From Nonomuraea turkmeniaca (lineage in GTDB: Bacteria > Actinomycetota > Actinomycetes > Streptosporangiales > Streptosporangiaceae): 51,442 bases of DNA. The DNA is taken from the NCBI RefSeq assembly GCF_005889735.1, contig NZ_VCKY01000051.1, forward strand, positions 1-51,442, in the 5' to 3' direction. Below are positions 8,053 through 15,297 of the stretch, one piece after another. Both the position numbers and the translations under genes were made by a program. Below the pieces are notes generated by a model. The model saw only the letters and a program-made list of their open reading frames with translations, searched no databases and was not told the DNA's origin. Position 1 is the stretch's first letter; every line of letters starts with the position of its first letter.

Positions 8053-8340
8053 CTAACTTGTGTATTGGGAACCGAGGGTCCGTAGCCGGGCATGCGCGCC
8101 CTCGTAGACGTCCGCCGCGCCGAGGTAGGCCTTGGGCATCTTGGCGACCATCGTGTAGTTGGTGTCGCACACGTTGCCCACCGGCGCCTGCCCGGCCTGG
8201 CTGACCAGCTGGTACGCGTCGAGCGTGTCCAGCCCGGTCAACTCCGACGCCCAGGTGACCAGGTCGTGCTGGCTGATCCGGTACGCGTCTTCCAGCGGCC
8301 GGGCCGACCCCGTCGACATCAGGTGCAGGTCGTCCTCCAA
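8053..8340 (-). pseudogene. Acetamidase/formamidase family, C-terminal remnant
   Basis: Ninety-five residues reading STGSARPLEDAYRISQHDLV, LDAYQLVSQAGQAPVGNVCD and TNYTMVAKMPKAYL match the C-terminal third of acetamidase/formamidase family proteins (normally 300-plus residues). The remainder of the gene is absent: at about 8340 the sequence switches directly into a plus-strand MarR gene that is also missing its N-terminus. The stop codon is native-looking. It is very unlikely to be a functional amidase because the metal-binding N-terminal domain is gone. Confidence 0.8.
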
Positions 8341-8654
8341 CCGTGGCCACGTGCGGGCACTCCATGGGCGAGCTGGCCGAGGCCGTGCTGATGCCGCACC
8401 CGACGCTGACCAAGGCCGTCGACCGGCTCATCGATCGGGCGCTGGTCTATCGCGGGCCGTCGCAGGGTGATCGGCGGCGGGTGGCGGTGTTCGTGTCCGA
8501 CCGCGGGGCCGAGTTGCTCGCGCGGGTGGACGGCGCGGTGGCCGAACACCACCGGCTCATCGCGGTGGCGTTCGGCCAGGAGCGCACCGAGCGGCTCATG
8601 CGTGATCTCGAGAGCCTGATGGCGGCGCTCGACCACGCCGAGCTCAGGACATGA
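8341..8654 (+). pseudogene. MarR family regulator lacking its N-terminus
   Basis: The frame encodes MGELAEAVLMPHPTLTKAVD, RLIDRALVYRGPSQGDRRRV and AVFVSDRGAELLARV, that is the recognition helix, wing and C-terminal dimerisation helices of a MarR winged-helix regulator. The N-terminal helices (about 40-50 residues) that complete the dimer interface are missing. A GTG at 8343 could start translation but has no Shine-Dalgarno. The break coincides with the truncation point of the divergent amidase remnant, so one deletion removed both 5' ends and their shared promoter. Confidence 0.8.
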
Positions 8655-8657
8655 TCA

Positions 8658-9944
8658 TCACGGGTAGAGGCCGCGCATCTGGTGGGCCTCGGCGACGCGG
8701 CCCACGCCGATGACGTGCGCCGCCTGCCTCAGCGTCAGCCCGCGTGCCGCGGCCATGGACTTGACCTCGGAGAACGCGCTCTCCACGAGATCGCGCAGCT
8801 TGAGCTCGACCTCCCCGGAGCTCCAGGAGTAGGCCTGCATGTTCTGCACACACTCCAGGTACGACACGATCACCCCGCCGGCGTTGGCGAGGATGTCGGG
8901 CACGACCGTGGCGCCGTTCGCGGTCAGGATCTCGTCGGCCTCCGGCGTGGTGGGGCCGTTGGCGCCCTCCACGATCAGGCGGGCGCGGACGCGCGGCGCG
9001 TTCGCCCCGGTGATCGCGCCTTCGAGCGCCGCCGGGATCAGGACGTCCACGTCCAGCTCCAGCAGGTCGTCGAGGGGCAGCGCGTCGGCATGGCGGTAGC
9101 CGGACACGCCGCCGGTCTCGGACACCCACGTACGCAGGGCGGCGATGTCGAGGCCGCCGGAGCTCGCACTGGCGTACACGGCACCCGTGATGTCGGAGAC
9201 CGCGACCACCTTGCAGCCGGCGTCGGCGAGGTACTGCGCGGTCAGCGCGCCCACCTTGCCGAAGCCCTGCACGGCCACGGTCATGCCCTCGGGCGAGCGG
9301 CCGAGTGCGGCGAGCGTGGCGATCTGCACGCCGCGTGAGGTCGCCCCGGAGCGCCCGAGCGAGCCGCCCAGCGTCATCGGCTTGCCGGTGACCACACCGG
9401 GCACCGAGTAGCCCGCGCTGACGCTGTAGGTGTCCATGATCCACGCCATGGTCTGCTCGTCGGTGCCGACGTCCGGCGCGGGGATGTCCTTCTCCGGGCC
9501 GATCAGCGGCAGGATCTCGTTGACGTAGCGGCGGGTCAGGCGTTCGAGCTCGCGGGTGGTGAGTACGGTCGGGTCCACGGACACGCCGCCTTTGGCGCCG
9601 CCGTACGGGATGCCGACCAGTGCGCACTTCCACGTCATCCACATCGCGAGCGCGGTGATCTCGTGGATGTCCGTGCCGGGATGAAACCGGATGCCGCCCT
9701 TGGCGGGGCCGCGTGAGACGTTGTGCTGGACGCGGAAGCCCTGGACGACGTCGAGGCGTCCGTCCTCACGCCGCACCGGGACCGAGACGGTCAGCGAGCG
9801 GCGGGGCGTGGCCAGCACCGTCCGGAGCCCGTTGTCGAGCCCGAGGTGCTCGGCCGCCTGGTCGAGCTGGTGGAGTGCGGAGTCGAGGGCCTGTCGGCCC
9901 GGGCTGATCAGGGCCGGCGTCTTTGACGGCACCATGATGCTCAT
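8658..9944 (-). CDS. Glu/Leu/Phe/Val dehydrogenase (NAD(P)-glutamate dehydrogenase type)
   Basis: A 428-residue ELFV dehydrogenase catalysing reversible oxidative deamination of an amino acid, most likely glutamate to 2-oxoglutarate. Lysines of the substrate and catalytic site are visible at Lys82 (RGPAKGGIRFHP), Lys106 (MTWKCALVGIPYGG) and Lys118 (GGAKGGVSVDP). The Rossmann motif is VAVQGFGKVGALTAQYLADAG. The C-terminal segment ANAGGVIVSYLECVQN is typical of GdhA. The ATG at 9944 is chosen because AGGAGG lies 10 nt upstream; a longer reading frame starts within the leader. It is divergent from the PhoD gene. Confidence 0.93.
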   Translation of the reverse strand: MSIMVPSKTPALISPGRQALDSALHQLDQAAEHLGLDNGLRTVLATPRRSLTVSVPVRREDGRLDVVQGFRVQHNVSRGPAKGGIRFHPGTDIHEITALAMWMTWKCALVGIPYGGAKGGVSVDPTVLTTRELERLTRRYVNEILPLIGPEKDIPAPDVGTDEQTMAWIMDTYSVSAGYSVPGVVTGKPMTLGGSLGRSGATSRGVQIATLAALGRSPEGMTVAVQGFGKVGALTAQYLADAGCKVVAVSDITGAVYASASSGGLDIAALRTWVSETGGVSGYRHADALPLDDLLELDVDVLIPAALEGAITGANAPRVRARLIVEGANGPTTPEADEILTANGATVVPDILANAGGVIVSYLECVQNMQAYSWSSGEVELKLRDLVESAFSEVKSMAAARGLTLRQAAHVIGVGRVAEAHQMRGLYP

Positions 9945-10169
9945 GGAAGAGATTCCTCCTGGTATATACGCCCTATTTGCGGGGAAAGCGCCATTGCCTT
10001 CCACTTGTGGGCGATGTTGTCGCGATCATCCTAGAGCGGGGCGTTTGACCTTGCCTAGCTGTCGGTAAAATCCAAGCCGCTGATCGGGATGTTGCGGACC
10101 GTGCCACTCTGGCAGGCTAGGCCGCGAGAGTGTGCCGGATTCATCGAAGGCTGCGAAATCGGAGGTGGG

Positions 10170-11726
10170 ATGCCCGCACTCGTGGTGGGGCCGATGCTGC
10201 GACACGTCGATGACAACAGCGCCTCGATCTGGGTGGAGTCCGCCGAGCCCTGCACGGTCACCATCGAGGCGGGAGGCAGGGCTTACCGGTCGCCTACCTT
10301 CACCGTGCACGGACACCACTACGCGATCGTGGATCTCGTCGAGCTCACCCAGGATATCGCCTCGTATTCGGTACGGCTCGGCGGGGAGCACGTATGGCCT
10401 CTGGCGGGTCGCCCGCCCAGCAGGATCCGGCTCCTGCCGCCGGAGGGAGCGCGCCGGCTGGCGTTCGGATCGTGCCGGACCAGCGTGCCGCACGACGCCT
10501 CGCACGTACGCACCCACGGCGAGGACGTCCTGCGTTCCTACGGCCGCCACCTCGCGGAGTCCGGCGACGAGGAGTGGCCCGACCTGCTGCTGCTCCTCGG
10601 CGATCAGGTCTACGCCGACAGCCCTTCGCCCGAGATGCGCGCCTACATCCGCGCGCGCCGGACCGGCGAGCCGCAGGACGAGATCGCCGACTTCGAGGAG
10701 TACGCCGAGCTCTACCGCCAGGCGTGGACCGACCCCGAGATCCGCTGGGTGCTGTCCACCGTCCCGACCGCGATGATCTTCGACGACCACGACCTGCGTG
10801 ACGACTGGAACACCTCGCATACCTGGCGCGAGGAGATGGCCGGGACGAGCTGGTGGCGCCACCGGGTGGTCGCCGGGCTCGGCGCGTACTGGGTCTACCA
10901 GCATCTCGGGAACCTCTCGCCGGCCGAGCGCGCGGCCGACCCGCTCCTGCGCACGCTGCTGGACCTGGGGGAGCGCGACGGCGCGGACGCGCTCGACGCC
11001 TTCGCCGAGAAGGCCGACGCCGAGCCGTCGAGCAGCCGCTGGAGCTATGCCCGCGACCTCGGGCCCGCCCGCCTCATCATGGTCGACACCCGCTGCGCCA
11101 GGCAGCTCACGCCCGGCGCGCGCCGCATGCTCGATCCGGCGGAGTGGGCCTGGCTCGAGGAGCAGGTCGCCCGCCCGGCCGAGCGCCTGATCATCGGCTC
11201 GTCGATCCCGTTCCTGCTGCCCGAGGGGGTGCACGGCGTGCAGAACTGGAACGAGGCCCTGTGCGACGGCAAATGGGGCCCGGTGGTGGGGCGCTGGTCG
11301 GAGAAGCTCAGGCAGGCCATCGACCTGGAGCATTGGGCGGCGTTCCAGCGCTCGTTCCACGACCTGGCGCGGTTGTTCGTCGGGCTCGGCAAGCCGGTGG
11401 TGATCCTCTCCGGCGACGTGCACTTCTCCTACCTCGCCAAGGCCCGCCTCGGCCCGGTCTACCAGGTGGTCTGCTCGCCGATCCGCAACCCGCTCAGCCC
11501 TCTGCTGCGCTGGGCCAACGTGGTCGCCCAGTTCTCCGTCGCCACCCTGGTGGGCGGCCTGCTGGCGCGCCTGGCGCGCGTCCCGCGGTCACCGTTCCGG
11601 TGGCGGATCACCAAGGGGCCGTGGTTCCAGAACGCCGTCGCCACCCTCACCCTCCCCGACCAGGTGACCTGGTACGACTCCAAAGGTGAGACCTTAAGGC
11701 GGATCGATTCTGTACGACTTGACTGA
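10170..11726 (+). CDS. PhoD-type alkaline phosphatase/phosphodiesterase
   Basis: A 518-residue metallophosphatase. Metal-binding blocks are LAFGSCRTSVPHDAS, LLLLGDQVYADSPS, FDDHDLRDDWN and VILSGDVHFSYLAKARL, in the order of the PhoD family. Residues 1-90 form a beta-rich N-terminal domain. There is no Tat or Sec signal peptide, unlike secreted PhoD, so this copy probably acts in the cytoplasm or at the membrane; a hydrophobic stretch with basic residues near residue 455 (VATLVGGLLARLARV) could touch the membrane. The ATG at 10170 has GGAGGTGG immediately upstream; an earlier in-frame ATG at 10089 has no such site. Confidence 0.85.
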   Translation: MPALVVGPMLRHVDDNSASIWVESAEPCTVTIEAGGRAYRSPTFTVHGHHYAIVDLVELTQDIASYSVRLGGEHVWPLAGRPPSRIRLLPPEGARRLAFGSCRTSVPHDASHVRTHGEDVLRSYGRHLAESGDEEWPDLLLLLGDQVYADSPSPEMRAYIRARRTGEPQDEIADFEEYAELYRQAWTDPEIRWVLSTVPTAMIFDDHDLRDDWNTSHTWREEMAGTSWWRHRVVAGLGAYWVYQHLGNLSPAERAADPLLRTLLDLGERDGADALDAFAEKADAEPSSSRWSYARDLGPARLIMVDTRCARQLTPGARRMLDPAEWAWLEEQVARPAERLIIGSSIPFLLPEGVHGVQNWNEALCDGKWGPVVGRWSEKLRQAIDLEHWAAFQRSFHDLARLFVGLGKPVVILSGDVHFSYLAKARLGPVYQVVCSPIRNPLSPLLRWANVVAQFSVATLVGGLLARLARVPRSPFRWRITKGPWFQNAVATLTLPDQVTWYDSKGETLRRIDSVRLD

Positions 11727-11747
11727 AAATGGTTATCGTCACACCTC

Positions 11748-12464
11748 ATGGATGACGACCACTACTCCCTTGCCGTGCCGTTCTACGACCTGTGGCACGA
11801 GGACGGGCACGTCCCGCTGATCCGCGAGCTGCTGCCGCCGCTGCTGAAGGGCGTACGGCGGAGCGTCATGGAGATCGGCGCGGGCACCGGCCTGATCACC
11901 CGGGTGATCCTCCAGGAGACGCCCGCGGAGGTCTACGCCGTCGAGCCGTCGTCCGGCATGCGCTCCGTCCTGGTCAACCGGCTGGCCGAGGACCGCGAGG
12001 CGCTGAGCCGGGTGACCGTGCTGCCGTGCGGGGGGCTGGAGGCGGAGGCCGACGAGCCTGTCGAGGCCGTCGTGATGATCTCGGTGCTGCAGAGTTTCGA
12101 CGCCGCGCAGCGGGCCGACCTATGGCGGGTGCTGCGCAGGCAGCTCGAACCGGGCGGCTTGTTGTTGTTCAACTGGCGCGAGCGCGCCACACCTGAGCCG
12201 GGCGAGCCGGAGATCGTGGGCTCCTACCGGGTCGGCCGGCACACCTACGAGATCGCGGGTCAGGTGCTCGCGGTCGCCGGCGAGAGCGTCAAGGCCCGCT
12301 ACGTCTACCGCGTCAAGCAGCGCGGCGTGGTGATCAGCGAGGACGAGGTGCTGTCCGAGAGCCACTGGCCGGCGCGGGAGCGCCTGGTGGCCGAGCTGGA
12401 GGGGGCCGGATTCGCCCGGGACGGGGCTCCCGACGGCATGGAAGCCTGGCGGCTCCCGAAATAG
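11748..12464 (+). CDS. Class I SAM-dependent methyltransferase
   Basis: A 238-residue Rossmann-like methyltransferase: motif I VMEIGAGTGLITRVILQ at about residues 41-57, an acidic end of beta-2 in VYAVEPSSGM, and the post-III region LRRQLEPGGLLLFNW. The N-terminal HYSLAVPFYDLWHEDGH suggests a small-molecule methyltransferase. It starts 21 nt after the PhoD stop on the same strand and is followed by a strong hairpin, so the two form a bicistronic unit. The substrate is unknown. Confidence 0.85.
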   Translation: MDDDHYSLAVPFYDLWHEDGHVPLIRELLPPLLKGVRRSVMEIGAGTGLITRVILQETPAEVYAVEPSSGMRSVLVNRLAEDREALSRVTVLPCGGLEAEADEPVEAVVMISVLQSFDAAQRADLWRVLRRQLEPGGLLLFNWRERATPEPGEPEIVGSYRVGRHTYEIAGQVLAVAGESVKARYVYRVKQRGVVISEDEVLSESHWPARERLVAELEGAGFARDGAPDGMEAWRLPK

Positions 12465-12482
12465 TAGCTACGGAGCGGGTGC

Positions 12483-12505
12483 CCGGGCGCCGTAACGGCG
12501 CCCGG
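12483..12505. terminator. GC hairpin terminator between convergent genes
   Basis: A perfect 10-bp stem, CCGGGCGCCG and CGGCGCCCGG, encloses a TAA loop 18 bp after the methyltransferase stop. It lies between convergent transcription units (methyltransferase plus strand, ornithine aminotransferase minus strand) and can serve both. There is no U-tract, as is usual in actinobacteria. Confidence 0.8.
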
Positions 12506-12589
12506 CCCCGTGAACCGCAGGACCGTCTCCCTGGACCGGGCCCAGCCACGTACGGTGGTCGGGCCCGCCCGGCGCAGCCGTAAAAGAGC

Positions 12590-13810
12590 TTAAGGGTGTT
12601 GATTCTTGAGGTCGTAGAGGGCGTCGGCGAGTTGATCGATCGCCCAGAGAAGATCCTCTTCGGAGATGACGATCGGCGGGGCGAGACGGATCGTGGACCC
12701 ATGGGTGTCCTTGGCGAGCACGCCTCGCTTCATCAGCGCCTTGGAAACCTCACGACCGGTGGCGAGATCAGGACAAATATCCACTCCGGCCCAAAGCCCC
12801 CGTCCACGAACCTCGACGACACCCTTGCCGATCAGCTCGCGCAGACGGGCGTGCATCACCTCGCCGAGCTTGGCGGCCCTGGCCTGGAACTCGCCGGTGT
12901 TGAGGATCTCGATGACCGCGTTGCCGACCGCGCACGCCAGCGGGTTGCCGCCGAACGTGGACCCGTGCTGCCCAGGGTGGATGACGCCGAGCACGTCCCG
13001 GTTGGCCGCGATGGCCGACACCGGGACGACGCCGCCGCCGAGCGCCTTACCGAGGACGTAAATGTCGGGCACGACCCCTTCGTGGTCGCACGCGAACGTC
13101 TGCCCGGTCCGCCCCAGCCCCGACTGGATCTCGTCGGCGATCATCAGGATGCCCGCGGCCGTGCACAACTCACGGATGTCGGTCAGGTACCCGTCCGGCG
13201 GCACCAGCACCCCGGCCTCACCCTGGATCGGCTCGACCAGCACGCCGACGGTGTTGGCGTCGACGGCGTCCCTGATCGCGTCGATGGACCCGTACCGCAC
13301 GATCCGGAACCCCGGCGTGTACGGCCCGAAGTCGTCGTGCGCGTCAGGGTCGGTCGAGAAGCTGATGATCGTGGTGGTGCGGCCGTGGAAGTTGTTCTCC
13401 ATCACGATGATGTTGGCGAGGTCCGGCTCGACGCCCTTGACCTCGTACCCCCACTTGCGCGCCACCTTGATGGCGGTCTCGACGGCCTCGGCGCCGGTGT
13501 TCATGGGCAGGATCATGTCCTTGCCGGTGAGGTCGCCGAGCCCGGCGGAGAACCGGGCGAACTGGTCGTGATAGAAGGCGCGGCTGGTCAGCGTCAGCCG
13601 CTGCAGCTGCTCCTGGGCGGCCTCAAGGATCTTCGGGTTGCCGTGGCCGAAGTTGAGCGACGAGTAGCCGGACAGGCAGTCCAGGTACCGCTTGCCGTCC
13701 ACGTCGCTCACCCACGCCCCGTCGGCCTCGTGGATCACGACGGGCAGCGGATGGTAGTTGTGCGCGCTGCGGCGCTCGCTGAGCTCGATCAGCTCTGCGC
13801 TGCTGGTCAT
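12590..13810 (-). CDS. rocD: Ornithine aminotransferase
   Basis: A 406-residue class III PLP-dependent aminotransferase converting ornithine and 2-oxoglutarate to glutamate semialdehyde and glutamate. The PLP lysine is Lys255 in VLGKALGGGVVPVSA, the cofactor aspartate is Asp226 in LMIADEIQSGLGRTG, and MNTGAEAVETAIKVARKWGY binds PLP phosphate. SGYSSLNFGHGNPKI is characteristic of RocD. The ATG at 13810 has GGGGGGAG upstream and lies 1 nt beyond the stop of the amidinohydrolase gene, so the two are co-translated. Together they form an arginine-to-glutamate route. Confidence 0.93.
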   Translation of the reverse strand: MTSSAELIELSERRSAHNYHPLPVVIHEADGAWVSDVDGKRYLDCLSGYSSLNFGHGNPKILEAAQEQLQRLTLTSRAFYHDQFARFSAGLGDLTGKDMILPMNTGAEAVETAIKVARKWGYEVKGVEPDLANIIVMENNFHGRTTTIISFSTDPDAHDDFGPYTPGFRIVRYGSIDAIRDAVDANTVGVLVEPIQGEAGVLVPPDGYLTDIRELCTAAGILMIADEIQSGLGRTGQTFACDHEGVVPDIYVLGKALGGGVVPVSAIAANRDVLGVIHPGQHGSTFGGNPLACAVGNAVIEILNTGEFQARAAKLGEVMHARLRELIGKGVVEVRGRGLWAGVDICPDLATGREVSKALMKRGVLAKDTHGSTIRLAPPIVISEEDLLWAIDQLADALYDLKNQHP

Positions 13811-13811
13811 G

Positions 13812-14609
13812 TCAGTTCTCCCCCCTGATCTCCAGTGTGCAGCACTTCGGGCCCCCGCCCGCTTTGCGCAGCTCCGAGAGATCGACCGGAATGACCTCGT
13901 ACCCACGGCGCTTGAGCTCCAACTGCAGGCCGGAGGCCTCGGCGTTGATGACCACGTTCGTGCCGTCGCTGACCGCGTTCAGTCCGAGCACCTCGGCGTC
14001 GTCGGCGGTGGCGAGCACCGCGTCGGGGAACATCCGGCGCAGCACCTCCCGGCTGCCCGCGGAGAAGGCCTCCGGGTAGTAGGCCACGTTGTGCCCGTCG
14101 AGCGGGAACAGCGCCGTGTCGAGGTGGTAGAAGCGGGGGTCGACCAGGGTCAGCGAGACGACCGGACGGCCCAGGTACTCCTGCGCCTCCTGGTGGGCGA
14201 TCACCTCGGTGCGGAAGCCGGTGCCGGCCAGGATGACGTCGTCGAGCGTGAGGAAGTCACCCTCACCTTCGTTGACGTGCTGCGGCGCCTGCACCGGGTA
14301 GCCGCGCTCGGCGAACCACCGCAGGTAGGCCGGCCCCTCGGGGCCGCGCTGCGGGTAGGCGAACCGGGCGCCGTAGACGCGTCCGCCCACGACCAGCGCG
14401 CCGTTGGCGGCGAACACCATGTCCGGCAGCCCGTCGATCGGGTCGATCAGGCTGACCTGGTGGCCGAGCTCCTCGTAGGCGGCCTTCAGCCCCTCCCACT
14501 GCCGGACCGCGATGTCGCGGTCAGCGCCGGTCTCGGGATGCATCCACGGGTTGATCGCGTACTCGACCGTGAAGTAGTCCGGACGGCACATGAGGAAGTG
14601 TCTGGGCAT
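13812..14609 (-). CDS. ddaH: Amidinotransferase/dimethylargininase family hydrolase
   Basis: A 265-residue guanidino-group-modifying enzyme of the DDAH/arginine deiminase superfamily. MVFAANGALVVGGRVYGARF carries the substrate-binding acidic/asparagine segment, His162 lies in DPRFYHLDTALFPL, and Cys256 in GGGPKCCT is the predicted nucleophile, with the C-x-T ending usual for the family. DDAH acts on methylarginine; related members release ornithine from arginine. Direct coupling to rocD (1-nt gap) favours an arginine-to-ornithine or citrulline reaction feeding RocD. The ATG at 14609 is preceded by ACGGAG. The gene symbol reflects the family only. Confidence 0.85.
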   Translation of the reverse strand: MPRHFLMCRPDYFTVEYAINPWMHPETGADRDIAVRQWEGLKAAYEELGHQVSLIDPIDGLPDMVFAANGALVVGGRVYGARFAYPQRGPEGPAYLRWFAERGYPVQAPQHVNEGEGDFLTLDDVILAGTGFRTEVIAHQEAQEYLGRPVVSLTLVDPRFYHLDTALFPLDGHNVAYYPEAFSAGSREVLRRMFPDAVLATADDAEVLGLNAVSDGTNVVINAEASGLQLELKRRGYEVIPVDLSELRKAGGGPKCCTLEIRGEN

Positions 14610-14731
14610 GCAGGTCTCCGTCGAGGTTATGGCGGGATGTCCCTGATCGGGGGGACGGAGACAGCCTAAGAATGTCTGTTTACGCAGGCCAAGTCGTTGC
14701 ATTGCGAGTTGGCGCGGGTCTGTTGCGTCTC

Positions 14732-15205
14732 TCAGCCGCTGGTGTGCGATCCGTTGCGTACGACCCCAGGAGGGGCTTCCACGAGCCGCGACAGCACGAT
14801 GGAGCTCTTGGTCCTGACCACGAACGACTGCGCCGCGATGCGCTCGATCACCCGCTCCACGTGCCGCACGTCCGTCGCCCTGATGTGCAGTAATGCGTCC
14901 GCCTCGCCGGTGATCGTGGCCGCCCCCACCACCTCGGGGAACCTGGCCACGGCCAGCGCGATGTCCGACGGCTTGGTCTTGCCTTGGCAGAACAGCTCCA
15001 CGTACGCCTCGGTCGTCCAGCCGAGCGCCTGCGGCGACACGACGGCGCTGAACCCGGTGATCGCCCCGCTGTCGAGCAGCCGGTCCACCCGCCGCTTGAC
15101 CGCCGACGCGCTCAGCCCCACCTGGTGGCCGATCTCCGCGTAAGTCGCGCGGGCGTCGTCGACGAGCGCCGCGATGATGTCACGATCGAGCCGGTCCAGT
15201 TCCAC
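14732..15205 (-). CDS. Lrp/AsnC family regulator of the arginine catabolic genes
   Basis: With the GTG at 15205 the protein is 157 residues, the normal Lrp size: LDRLDRDIIAALVDDARATY and LSASAVKRRVDRLLDSGAIT form the winged HTH, and the remainder is the RAM/AsnC ligand domain (VVGAATITGEADALLHIRAT). An upstream in-frame start at 15280 would add 25 basic residues of low complexity and place a CTGTATACAG palindrome inside the coding region, so the shorter start is preferred. It sits upstream of ddaH and rocD on the same strand, as expected for an amino-acid-responsive activator or repressor of them. Confidence 0.87.
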   Translation of the reverse strand: MELDRLDRDIIAALVDDARATYAEIGHQVGLSASAVKRRVDRLLDSGAITGFSAVVSPQALGWTTEAYVELFCQGKTKPSDIALAVARFPEVVGAATITGEADALLHIRATDVRHVERVIERIAAQSFVVRTKSSIVLSRLVEAPPGVVRNGSHTSG

Positions 15206-15210
15206 GCGCT

Positions 15211-15220
15211 CTGTATACAG
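15211..15220. promoter_or_regulatory. CTGTATACAG palindrome upstream of lrp
   Basis: A perfect 10-bp palindrome 6 bp upstream of the preferred lrp start, in the 92-bp gap to the divergent GH1-LacI gene. An identical site occurs at 49370-49379 and a one-mismatch copy at 50408-50417, both upstream of molybdenum-locus genes. The symmetry fits a GntR/FadR-like dimer site. Assignment to a protein is not possible from this window. Confidence 0.5.
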
Positions 15221-15297
15221 CCTGGCCAGGCTGGCGCGCGACGAGCGGCGCGCGGGAGACTGGACGCTCTGCCGTTTCACCGGAGGTTTCCGCCAGA

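Noticed and set aside
9957..9974. GGTATATACGCC upstream of glutamate dehydrogenase as another GTATAC-type site
   Set aside because: The symmetry differs (TATATA centre) and only part of the motif matches.
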